This document shows, in pieces, positions 38,749-46,757 of a DNA stretch of 64,000 nt. Numbering within the stretch: the stretch's first letter is position 1; the number at the start of each line of letters is the position of its first letter. The notes beneath the pieces are model-generated. The model was not told where the DNA came from. It worked only from the letters and a program-made list of their open reading frames with translations, and ran no database searches. The position numbers were made by a program, and so were the translations under genes. Source of the stretch: Nocardiopsis sp. ATB16-24. GTDB lineage: Bacteria; Actinomycetota; Actinomycetes; Streptosporangiales; Streptosporangiaceae. The stretch is from assembly GCF_030271535.1 (NCBI RefSeq), contig NZ_JASCXJ010000024.1:1-64000 (forward strand), given 5' to 3'.

Positions 38749-39354
38749 TCAGAGCCAGCCCATGTCCTGGGCGGTGCGGATGGCGGACATACGGTTGTCG
38801 GCACCGATCTTGCCGATGGCGTTGGAGAGGTAGTTGCGCACGGTCCCCTCCGTCAAGTGGAGAGTGGCGGCGATCCTGGCGACGGTGGCCCCGTCGGAGG
38901 CGATGCGCAGGACCTCCGTCTCGCGGTCGGTGAGGGGGCTCTCGCCTCCGATCATGGCCGCGGCGGCGAGGTCGGTGTCGATGTAACGCCCGCCTTCGTG
39001 AACGCGGCGGATGGCACCGGAGAGCTGGTCGACGGGGGCGTCCTTGGCCAGGAAACCGCGTGCACCGGAGGCGAGCGCGCGACGCAGGTAACCGGGGCGA
39101 CCGAAACTCGTGAGGATGACGACACCGCAGTCGGGGACCTCCCGCTTCAGTCGTGCGGCGACCTCCAGGCCGGTGGCGCCGGGCATCTCGATGTCCAGCA
39201 CCGCGACGGCGGCGCCGTGCCCGATGACGGCGTCGACCACCTGGTCACCGCGACCGACCTCCGCGACGACCTCCAGGTCCTCCTCCAGGCCGAGCAGAGC
39301 GGCGATGGCGCCACGGACGAGATGTTGGTCATCGGCCAGCACGATCTTGATCAA
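38749..39354 (-). CDS. NarL/DesR-type response regulator, orphan
   Basis: 201-residue LuxR-family regulator. Receiver: VLADDQHLVRGAIAALL, phospho-Asp in VAVLDIEMPG, Lys in FLAKDAP. DNA-binding domain: LTDRETEVLRIASDGATVARIAATLHLTEGTVRNYLSNAIGKI. It is close in pattern to DesR-like regulators paired with membrane kinases, but no such kinase is adjacent, so it is orphaned or served from elsewhere. The TTG at 39354 follows GGAGAAGAG and gives the family start (M)IKIVLADDQ. A longer open frame to 39489 is unlike the family. It lies convergent with osaC. Confidence 0.88.
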   Translation of the reverse strand: MIKIVLADDQHLVRGAIAALLGLEEDLEVVAEVGRGDQVVDAVIGHGAAVAVLDIEMPGATGLEVAARLKREVPDCGVVILTSFGRPGYLRRALASGARGFLAKDAPVDQLSGAIRRVHEGGRYIDTDLAAAAMIGGESPLTDRETEVLRIASDGATVARIAATLHLTEGTVRNYLSNAIGKIGADNRMSAIRTAQDMGWL

Positions 39355-39558
39355 GGACGACTCTTCTCCGGTGTCTCGCTTTGACTTCGGCACGGTATCG
39401 TTTCGGACATTGTGGTGCACAAGGCGCAACAGCATTCGGGGGCACTCGGTCGTTCCGGGACTCGAAACCCTGGTACATCGGGCTCTCACCCTGTTCTAAC
39501 CCGTGCGCCGCATGATGGAGCACATCACTGAACATCGTCCCGCCAGTCGGAGGATGCG

Positions 39559-41049
39559 TTGAACACCAACGAACCGAACGCAGGTAACGAGTCCGGGAAC
39601 GAGCGTCCCGAGGACCGGACCGCAGACCGACCGGTGGACACCCCCGACGCGCAGAACGCCGAACAAGGCCCCACGGACTCCGGCCCCCACTTCTCACCGC
39701 CCCGACACCCGCCGCGCTGGGCCACCGGTCCCAACGCCCCCGAGCGGGCCTCCTACACCTTCCCTCCCTCCGAGGCGGGCTACGGCCCCCCGCACGGAGG
39801 GCAGGGCTCCTCCCCCGGGGGAGAGCGGTTCGCCGACCAGGGCGGCCCTCCGCACGGGGCGGGAGCCCCCGGCCGACCCCCTCAGGGCGGGCAGCCGTAC
39901 GGCGGTGGATTCGGACCGGGAGACCCCGGCGGACAGTTCCCGTTCTCCGGTCCGCCCCCCGGCCCGGAGAAGAAGGGCGGCTCCGGCAAGATCGTGACCG
40001 TGGCCGCGATCACCGCCCTGATCACGAGTCTGATCGTGGGACCCGTGGCGGCGCTGGGGGCCGACTACCTGTTCCCCCACGGGCTGGGCGGCCCGGTCAG
40101 CTCGCTCGGTGAGGCCCCGGAGGGGACCGAGACCGAGGGGGCCGTGGGCGAGGTCGCCGAGACCGTCCTGCCGAGCGTGGTGTCCATCCAGACCGCGAGC
40201 GGTGGCGGCAGCGGTGTGATCATCTCCTCCGACGGCCAGATCCTGACCAACGCGCACGTGGTGAACGCGGCCCAGAACGGTCCGTTGGAGGTGCTGTTCA
40301 ACGACGGCAGCTCCGCCCGTGCCGAGGTCCTGGGCTCGGACCCGGTCTCCGACATCGCCGTGATCCAGGCCGAGGGCCGAGCCGATCTCGAACCCGCCAG
40401 GCTCGGTGACTCGGAGAAGATCGGGGTGGGTGCCGAGGTCGTGGCGATCGGCTCTCCCCTGGGCCTGAGCGGCACGGTGACCACGGGCGTGGTCAGCGCG
40501 CTGAACCGGCCGGTGAACACCGGGACGACCGGGCAGACCTCCACGGTGATCAACGCGATCCAGACGGACGCGGCGATCAACCCGGGCAACTCCGGCGGTC
40601 CGCTGGTGAACATGAACGGCGAGGTCGTCGGAATAAACACCGCGATCGCCGGTATCTCGCAGGACAGCGGTTCGGTGGGGCTGGGCTTCGCCATCCCGAT
40701 CAACCAGGTCCGCCCGACCGCGGAGCAGCTGATCGAGCACGGCAGCGCCAGCTATCCGGCGATCGAGGCGACCATCACCGACTCGCGCGAGGGCGGCGCG
40801 GAGATCGTGGAGGTGACCGACGGAGGGGCGGCGGACGAGGCGGGGCTCCGTCCCGGTGACGTGCTGGTGTCCGTGAACGACGAGTCGGTGTCCACACCGG
40901 ACGAGCTGATCGCGAAGATCCGGACCCACCAGCCCGGTGACGAGATACGGCTCGGGGTGCGCTCCGGCGGAGGCTCCGAGGAGCAGGTGACGGTCACGCT
41001 CGGGGAGCAGAGCGCCACGTCGGCCCAGGACGAGGCCGAGGAGGACTGA
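39559..41049 (+). CDS. HtrA/PepD-type trypsin-like serine protease with PDZ domain
   Basis: 496-residue membrane-anchored protease. A long Gly/Pro-rich cytoplasmic N terminus (1-140) is followed by one transmembrane helix (about 144-172), the S1C protease domain and a PDZ domain (about 395-485). Catalytic triad: His233 (LTNAHVVN), Asp265 (SDIAVIQ) and Ser345 (NPGNSGGPL). It degrades or refolds damaged extracytoplasmic proteins. TTG 39559 has GGAGG 5 nt upstream. It is convergent with an MprB/MprA-like pair. In mycobacteria MprAB controls pepD, a homologous protease encoded next to it, so the three genes probably form an envelope-stress unit. Confidence 0.92.
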   Translation: MNTNEPNAGNESGNERPEDRTADRPVDTPDAQNAEQGPTDSGPHFSPPRHPPRWATGPNAPERASYTFPPSEAGYGPPHGGQGSSPGGERFADQGGPPHGAGAPGRPPQGGQPYGGGFGPGDPGGQFPFSGPPPGPEKKGGSGKIVTVAAITALITSLIVGPVAALGADYLFPHGLGGPVSSLGEAPEGTETEGAVGEVAETVLPSVVSIQTASGGGSGVIISSDGQILTNAHVVNAAQNGPLEVLFNDGSSARAEVLGSDPVSDIAVIQAEGRADLEPARLGDSEKIGVGAEVVAIGSPLGLSGTVTTGVVSALNRPVNTGTTGQTSTVINAIQTDAAINPGNSGGPLVNMNGEVVGINTAIAGISQDSGSVGLGFAIPINQVRPTAEQLIEHGSASYPAIEATITDSREGGAEIVEVTDGGAADEAGLRPGDVLVSVNDESVSTPDELIAKIRTHQPGDEIRLGVRSGGGSEEQVTVTLGEQSATSAQDEAEED

Positions 41050-41061
41050 GCGGTCCCGGGC

Positions 41062-41098
41062 GGGCCGGCCGTCGCGATCACGTCCGGTCGGCCGGCCC
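41062..41098. terminator. Bidirectional terminator between htrA-type gene and the MprB-like kinase
   Basis: A perfect 10-bp stem, GGGCCGGCCG with CGGCCGGCCC, encloses a 17-nt loop in the 28-nt gap and overlaps the 3' end of the kinase gene. Confidence 0.65.
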
Positions 41099-42559
41099 GC
41101 CGGGACCGGTCTCGTCGGAGGGTGTGAGCAACGGCAGGCGGATGCCGATCACGGCACCGCCGCCCTCCCTGTTGCGGGCGAGGACCTCGCCCCCGTGGGC
41201 GTGCACGATCTCTTTGACCATGGACAACCCGAGCCCGGATCCGGGGAGTCCGCGGGCGGAGGCGGACCGGTAGAAACGCTCGAAGACGTGGTCGAGTTCG
41301 GCCGGATCGATGCCGGGCCCGCGGTCCAGGACCTCCACCACACCCTCGCGCACACGGATCTCGATGGGCGCGGTGCCCTCGGGGTCGAACTTGGCGGAGT
41401 TCTCGACCGGGTTGGCCACGGCGCGCTCCACGGCCCCGGGGCGTCCCCACACGACGCTGTCGTCGGCGTCCACGACGATGTCGCGACCGGTGCGGCGCCG
41501 GGTGCGCACGGCGACCCTCTCCGCCACCTCGGCGAGGGAGAGGGCGCTCATCGGCTCGTCCTCGTGGTCCCCGGTGGCCAGGCCGACCAACTCGTTGACG
41601 AGTGCGGTCAGCTCACGGGTCTCGCTGCGCAGGTCCTCGATGAGGTCCTCCCGTGCCTGCGGACTGAGCCGGTCCACCCTGTCGAGCACCTGGACGTTGG
41701 TGTACAGACTGGTCAACGGAGTGCGGAGTTCGTGTGCCGCGTCCTGGACGAGGCGGCGTTGCTCCTCCTTGGAACGGGCCAGACGGGCGAGCATGGCGTT
41801 GAAGGCACTGCTGAGCCGGCCGACCTCGTCGCGTCCGGCCTCCTCCCGGCCCTCTCCCCCGCCTCCCGGATCGACCGGGTCGAGCCGACCGGTGGAGCTG
41901 ACGTACTCGGCGGCGTCGGTGAGGCGCACCAGACGGCTGGTGGTCCGCTGTCCCACCAGCCGGCCCACGGCGGCGGCGCACAGGGCGACGAGCAGGCCCG
42001 CCCACAGGATCTGGGTGGCGAGTCGATCGAGCATCGACTCGGTGGGCGACAGCGCCTGGAGGAGTTGGAGGGCCCCCGAGCCGTCACCGATCGACACCGT
42101 GGCCAGCCGGTACCCCTGGCCGTGGATCTCCTGCTCGCGCATCTCGACGAGCCCGGGAGCGTCCTCCGCCGCGATCTGCATGTCCCGCTCCGACGGGGGG
42201 AAGAGGATGACGTCGGCCGGATCGGTGACGGTGACCGTCCTGCTGCCGTCCGCTCCGAGGAACTGCAACTGGATGTTGTGTCCGGACAGGAAGAGCCCCT
42301 GCCCGGGGGAGGAGGCGCCTCCACGTCCGTGGAGGGTGACGAGCTCGTCGGAGAGGTCGGTGACGGTCTTTTCGAACTCGCTCTCGACGTCGGCACGGAT
42401 GAGCCCGGCGGCGGTGGTGTAGGCGAGGGTCCCGACCAGGGCGATGACGATGGCGGCGACCAACGCGAAGATCACCGCGAAACGTGTGCCCAGACGCCAG
42501 TCCCGCGCCCTCGGCGGTACACGCCGCCACCAGGTTCCGGTGCGGTGGTCCGCTCTCAC
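41078..42559 (-). CDS. MprB-like transmembrane sensor histidine kinase
   Basis: 493-residue sensor kinase. One N-terminal helix (about 23-50, GTRFAVIFALVAAIVIALVG), an extracytoplasmic sensor region of about 115 residues and a second helix near 165-190 are followed by HAMP, HisKA with phospho-His in QDAAHELRTPLTSL, and HATPase with N-box VANPVENSAKF and G2 GSGLGLSMVKEIV. The N-box has Pro-Val before Glu-Asn, which is slightly unusual. It overlaps the regulator gene upstream by 4 nt (GTGA), so the two are translationally coupled. The neighbouring HtrA-type protease suggests misfolded-protein or cell-wall stress sensing, as in MprAB. Confidence 0.88.
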   Translation of the reverse strand: MRADHRTGTWWRRVPPRARDWRLGTRFAVIFALVAAIVIALVGTLAYTTAAGLIRADVESEFEKTVTDLSDELVTLHGRGGASSPGQGLFLSGHNIQLQFLGADGSRTVTVTDPADVILFPPSERDMQIAAEDAPGLVEMREQEIHGQGYRLATVSIGDGSGALQLLQALSPTESMLDRLATQILWAGLLVALCAAAVGRLVGQRTTSRLVRLTDAAEYVSSTGRLDPVDPGGGGEGREEAGRDEVGRLSSAFNAMLARLARSKEEQRRLVQDAAHELRTPLTSLYTNVQVLDRVDRLSPQAREDLIEDLRSETRELTALVNELVGLATGDHEDEPMSALSLAEVAERVAVRTRRRTGRDIVVDADDSVVWGRPGAVERAVANPVENSAKFDPEGTAPIEIRVREGVVEVLDRGPGIDPAELDHVFERFYRSASARGLPGSGLGLSMVKEIVHAHGGEVLARNREGGGAVIGIRLPLLTPSDETGPGGPADRT

Positions 42560-43272
42560 GAGGTCCGGCCCCGCGGGCGGAGCGTGTAGCCGACCCCGCG
42601 CACGGTCTGGATCAGCGGCGGGTCCCCGTCCCCCAGCTTCCGTCGCAGGTAACTGATGTAGACGGCGAGGTTCTTGGATTCGGGACCGAAGTCGTAGCCC
42701 CAGATGCGGTCGTAGATGGTGGAGTGGTCCAGGACGATCCCGGTGTTGCGGATCAGGAGTTCGAGCAGGTCGAACTCGGTCTTGGACAGTTCGATCTCGC
42801 GCTCGCCGCGCCAGACGCGACGCGCGCGCGGGTCCAGGCGCAGGTCCCCCGCCCTCAGAGGGCCCTCGTCCGCGGCCTCACCGGAGACCGGTGCGGCGCG
42901 GCGCAACAGGGCGCGCAACCGGGCCAGGAGTTCCTCCAGTTCGAAGGGTTTGGCCAGGTAGTCGTCGGCGCCGGCGTCGAGTCCCGCCACACGGTCGGGT
43001 GTCTCCACGCGAGCGGTGAGCATGAGGATGGGGGTGCGGTCGCCTTCCGCGCGCAGCACCTTGGCCACGCCGAGCCCGTCCACTCCCGGCATCATCACGT
43101 CGAGGATGAGCAGGTCGACGGGTTCGGCGTGGACCGCGGCCAGCGCCTGGACCCCGTCCGGCACCGTCCGCACCTCATAGCCCTCCAGGTGGAGCGCGCG
43201 TTCCAGTGAGTTCCTGATCGCGCGGTCGTCGTCGGCGATCAGGACCGTGGCGGTGGCTTCCATGGCGCTCAT
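42556..43272 (-). CDS. MprA-like OmpR/PhoB-family response regulator
   Basis: 238-residue regulator. Receiver: VLIADDDRAIRNSLERAL, phospho-Asp in LLILDVMMPGVDG, Lys in YLAKPFELEELLARL. A winged helix follows (LRLDPRARRVWRGEREIELSKTEFDLLELLIRN ... NLAVYISYLRRKLGD). It is the first gene of the regulator-kinase operon. ATG 43272 (MSAMEATATVL) is preferred over the inner ATG at 43263; the upstream box GGAACG is weak. It probably controls the HtrA-type protease and its own operon, by analogy with MprA. Confidence 0.9.
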   Translation of the reverse strand: MSAMEATATVLIADDDRAIRNSLERALHLEGYEVRTVPDGVQALAAVHAEPVDLLILDVMMPGVDGLGVAKVLRAEGDRTPILMLTARVETPDRVAGLDAGADDYLAKPFELEELLARLRALLRRAAPVSGEAADEGPLRAGDLRLDPRARRVWRGEREIELSKTEFDLLELLIRNTGIVLDHSTIYDRIWGYDFGPESKNLAVYISYLRRKLGDGDPPLIQTVRGVGYTLRPRGRTS

Positions 43273-43335
43273 CGTTCCGTATCGGGGTGAGAGCTCGGTA
43301 AGAGCCCGGTGCCTCGCGTGTCGACTCCGCACCGG

Positions 43336-44289
43336 TCATGTCCCGGGTTCGAACCTCCGGGTGCGCACGAGGCCCGCCGCGCGCCCCTTGCCCGCGATCA
43401 CGAGCGCCATCTTGCGCGAGGCCTCGTCGAGCATCTCCTCACCGAGCATGACGGCGCCCCGGCGGTCCACGGTGGTGGCGTGCTCGTAGGCGTCCAGGAT
43501 CAGTTCGGCGTGGTCGTAGTCCTCCTGGTCGGGCGCGAACACCTCGTTGGCGGCCTCCACCTGGAGAGGGTGCAGGACCCACTTGCCGTCGAAGCCCAGT
43601 GCGGCCGAGCGCGCGGCGGAGCGGCGGAAGGCCTCCACGTCGCGGATCTGTAGATAGGGGCCGTCGATGGCCTGGAGTCCGTTGGCCCGGGCGGCCATGA
43701 GGATACGCATGAGCACGTAGTGGTAGGCGTCCCCGACGTCGTAGCCGGGCGGTTGTTCGCCGACGACCAGGCTCTTCATGTTGAGGGAGGCCATGAAGTC
43801 GGCCGGTCCGTAGACGAGGGCCTCCAGACGGGGTGAGGCCGCGGCGATCGCGTCGACCTCGACCAGGCCGCGGGCGTCCTCGATCTGCGCCTCGATGCCG
43901 ATCCGACCGACCTCCAGGCCGACGGCGCGTTCGATCTGGGTGAGGAGGGTGTCGAGCCACTGGACGTCGCGGGGTCCGGTGACCTTGGGCAGGACCAACG
44001 CGTCGAGTTCGGCTCCGGCCCCTTCGACGACGGTGATGACGTCCCGGTAGGCCCACGCGGTGGTGACGTCGTTCACGCGGACCGTGCGGACCCTGCCGTC
44101 CCAGCCTCCCTCGTTGAGGGCGTGGACGACGGTGTCGCGGGCGGTCTCCTTCTCCAGGGGAGCGACCGCGTCCTCCAGGTCGAGGAAGAAGGCGTCGGTG
44201 TCCAGACTCCGCGCCTTCTCGACGAACCTCGGGTTGGACGCCGGGACGGCGAGGACCGATCGCCGCGATCTGAGTGTGCCCATGGTCAT
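43336..44289 (-). CDS. HpcH/HpaI aldolase / CitE-like CoA-ester lyase
   Basis: 317-residue TIM-barrel enzyme of the citrate-lyase beta-like family. Features: RRSVLAVPASNPRFVEKA, the metal-binding FFLDLEDAVAPLEKE, the substrate Arg in VRTVRVNDVTT, and the second metal site IEAQIEDARGLVEVDAIAAAS. Related proteins cleave malyl-CoA, beta-methylmalyl-CoA or citramalyl-CoA. The sequence cannot choose between these. ATG 44289 follows CGGAG. It is divergent from a molybdenum oxidoreductase with 98 nt between them. The last 20 nt of the gene resemble a tRNA T-arm by chance (see rejected items). Confidence 0.85.
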   Translation of the reverse strand: MTMGTLRSRRSVLAVPASNPRFVEKARSLDTDAFFLDLEDAVAPLEKETARDTVVHALNEGGWDGRVRTVRVNDVTTAWAYRDVITVVEGAGAELDALVLPKVTGPRDVQWLDTLLTQIERAVGLEVGRIGIEAQIEDARGLVEVDAIAAASPRLEALVYGPADFMASLNMKSLVVGEQPPGYDVGDAYHYVLMRILMAARANGLQAIDGPYLQIRDVEAFRRSAARSAALGFDGKWVLHPLQVEAANEVFAPDQEDYDHAELILDAYEHATTVDRRGAVMLGEEMLDEASRKMALVIAGKGRAAGLVRTRRFEPGT

Positions 44290-44387
44290 GTGCTCCGTTC
44301 GACCGTGCCTGTGGGTTGCACATCATCGCACCGTGCGGTGCGTACGCTGAGGGGTGGCCCCGCCCCGCCCTCAGGAGGAAGCACCTC

Positions 44388-46712
44388 ATGTCCACCACCT
44401 CGTACCCCACCAGCGCCCACTGGGGCAGCTACAGCGTGGTCGTCGACGACGGGCGTGTGGTGGGGGTGCGGCCGGATCCGGACGACCCGGCGCCCTCCCC
44501 CCTGATCGACAACACACCAGTGGCCCAGCACCACGTGTCACGGGTGGCGCGCCCGGCGGTACGACGGCGATGGCTGGAGAACGGGCCCGGGCCGGATCCG
44601 CGCCGGGGCGAGCCCGACGACGACTACGTCGAGGTGGAGTGGTCCCGGGTGCTGGACCTGCTCGCGGGCGAGTTGGACCGGGTCCGTGGCGAACACGGCA
44701 ACGAGGCGATCTTCGGCGGGTCCTACGGGTGGGGCAGCGCGGGCCGGATCCACCACGCGCAGAGTCAGTTGCACCGTTTCCTCAACACCATCGGCGGCTA
44801 CACGAGTTCGCGCACCACCTACAGCCACGGCGCGGTGGAGGTGCTCTTCCCCCACCTCCTCGGCGCCCCGGGGACCAGCCGGCTTCTTCACCGGGCACCC
44901 GCCTGGACACAGATCCGCCGGCACACCGAACTGTTGGTGACCTTCGGCGGGCTGCGGGTGTCCAACACCTGGATCGCCGCGGGCGGCCGGACGGCGCAGA
45001 CCGCGGGGCCACAGATGCACGCGGCCTCGGAGGCCGGTGTGGAGTTCGTGTCCCTGTCTCCGCTGCGCGACGACGTTCCGGAGGGGGTGAAGTCCGAGTG
45101 GTTGTCGTTGGTCCCGGGGACCGACACCGCGGTGATGCTGGCGTTGATGCACGTCCTTTTCACCGAGGGGCTGGCCGACACGGACTTCCTGGACCGGTAC
45201 ACGGTGGGCGCCGACGTGGTGCGCGCCTACGTGCTGGGAGAGCGTGACGAGCGCGGGGGACCGCGAGGGACGGAGCGCACCCCCGAGTGGGCGGAGCGGA
45301 TCAGCGGGGTCCCCGCCGGGGAACTGCGAGCGCTGGCCCGGCGCATGGCCCGCGGCCGCACCCTGGTCAACGTGGGCTGGTCGGTACAGCGCGCCCGTTA
45401 CGGCGAGCAGCCGCTGTGGGCGGGTCTGGCGCTGGCCTGCTGTCTGGGGCAGGTGGGGCTGCCCGGTGGCGGGTTCGCGTCGGGATACGGGTCGATGGGC
45501 AACTACGGCGGCGGTGCCACCCCGGTGGGGCTGCCGCGGATGCCGCAGGGCGCCAACCCGGTGGACGCGTTCATCCCGGTGGCCAAGATCGCCGACATGC
45601 TGTTGAACCCGGGAGGCCGCTACGACTACGACGGCGAGGAGCGCCGTTATCCGGACATCCGGCTCGTGTACTGGGCCGGCGGCAACCCGTTCCACCACCA
45701 CCAGGACCTGGCGCGGCTGTCGCGGGCCTTCGGTCGGCCCGAGACCGTGGTGGTGCACGAGACCCACTGGACGGCGACGGCGCGCCACGCCGACATCGTC
45801 ATCCCGGCGACGACCGTGCTGGAGCGCGACGACCTGACCGGAAGCCGCGGCGACCTGGCGTTGCGGGCGATGCGGCGAGCGGTGGAGCCGCACGGCCAGG
45901 CGCGCGACGAGTACGACACCTACGCCGACCTGGCCGAACGTATGGGGGTGCGCGAGAAGTTCACCGAGGGACGCACCAGCGGCGAGTGGATGCGCCTGGC
46001 CTACGGACGCTGGCGTTCCCTGGCCGCACGGCACGGACTGGACGTCCCGGATTTCGACGAGTTCTGGGAGCGCGGCCGGGTGGACATGCCAGGGCGGGTG
46101 GAGGACGAGGCGCTTTTGGCCGAGTTCCGCGCCGACCCGGAGGCGCATGCGCTGCGTACGCCCAGCGGTCGCATCGAACTGTTCTCGGAGACGATCGCCT
46201 CGTTCGGCTACCAGGACTGCCCCGGCCACCCGGTGTGGTCGCCCGGTCCGGTGCTGTCCGACGACGAGGACCACCCGCTGGTGCTCGTGGCCAACCAACC
46301 ACGCGGGAGCATGCACAGCCAACAGGAGATGGGAGCCCACAGCATGGCGCAGAAGGTCGCCGGGCGGTCTCCGTTGAGGATGCACCCCACCGACGCGCGG
46401 GCCCTCGGGGTGGCCGACGGGGACGTGGTGCGGGTGTCGAGCCCCCGGGGCTCGTGCCTGGCGGGCCTGGTGGTGAGCGACGCCCTGCGCCCGGGTGTGG
46501 TGCAGTTGTCGACGGGGGCCTGGTACGACCCCTCCGCGCCGGGGGTGACGTGCGCGCACGGGAACCCGAACGTCCTGACGGAGGACGTGGGCACGTCCTC
46601 GCTGAGCCAGGGATGCACGGGTCAGCTCGTACGGGTGCGCGTGGAACCGTTCCGGGGCGAGGTGCCGCCGGTGCGCGCGTTCGCACCACCGAGGGGGACC
46701 ACCCCGGCGTGA
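44388..46712 (+). CDS. Molybdopterin (bis-MGD) oxidoreductase, BisC/TorA type
   Basis: 774-residue member of the DMSO reductase family. It matches biotin sulfoxide/TMAO-type reductases: GGSYGWGSAGRIHHAQSQLHRFLN, then TTYSHGA with Ser146 at the molybdenum-ligand position. No N-terminal Fe-S Cys motif and no Tat signal are present, so it should be cytosolic like BisC. Cofactor-binding blocks GWSVQRARYGEQPLWAGLALAC and VANQPRGSMHSQQEMGAHS are complete. Likely substrates are S- or N-oxides such as biotin or methionine sulfoxide; the electron donor is not encoded nearby. ATG 44388 follows AGGAGG. Confidence 0.88.
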   Translation: MSTTSYPTSAHWGSYSVVVDDGRVVGVRPDPDDPAPSPLIDNTPVAQHHVSRVARPAVRRRWLENGPGPDPRRGEPDDDYVEVEWSRVLDLLAGELDRVRGEHGNEAIFGGSYGWGSAGRIHHAQSQLHRFLNTIGGYTSSRTTYSHGAVEVLFPHLLGAPGTSRLLHRAPAWTQIRRHTELLVTFGGLRVSNTWIAAGGRTAQTAGPQMHAASEAGVEFVSLSPLRDDVPEGVKSEWLSLVPGTDTAVMLALMHVLFTEGLADTDFLDRYTVGADVVRAYVLGERDERGGPRGTERTPEWAERISGVPAGELRALARRMARGRTLVNVGWSVQRARYGEQPLWAGLALACCLGQVGLPGGGFASGYGSMGNYGGGATPVGLPRMPQGANPVDAFIPVAKIADMLLNPGGRYDYDGEERRYPDIRLVYWAGGNPFHHHQDLARLSRAFGRPETVVVHETHWTATARHADIVIPATTVLERDDLTGSRGDLALRAMRRAVEPHGQARDEYDTYADLAERMGVREKFTEGRTSGEWMRLAYGRWRSLAARHGLDVPDFDEFWERGRVDMPGRVEDEALLAEFRADPEAHALRTPSGRIELFSETIASFGYQDCPGHPVWSPGPVLSDDEDHPLVLVANQPRGSMHSQQEMGAHSMAQKVAGRSPLRMHPTDARALGVADGDVVRVSSPRGSCLAGLVVSDALRPGVVQLSTGAWYDPSAPGVTCAHGNPNVLTEDVGTSSLSQGCTGQLVRVRVEPFRGEVPPVRAFAPPRGTTPA

Positions 46713-46757
46713 GCCCGGCGGGGAACGCCCGACCGCCTCCGGCCGTGCGCCGTCGTC

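Noticed and set aside
43336-43360. tRNA T-arm-like sequence (GGGTTCGAACC) near 43341-43351
   Set aside because: It is the 3' end of the CitE-like coding sequence (RRFEPGT then stop) and no acceptor, D-arm or anticodon arm surrounds it.
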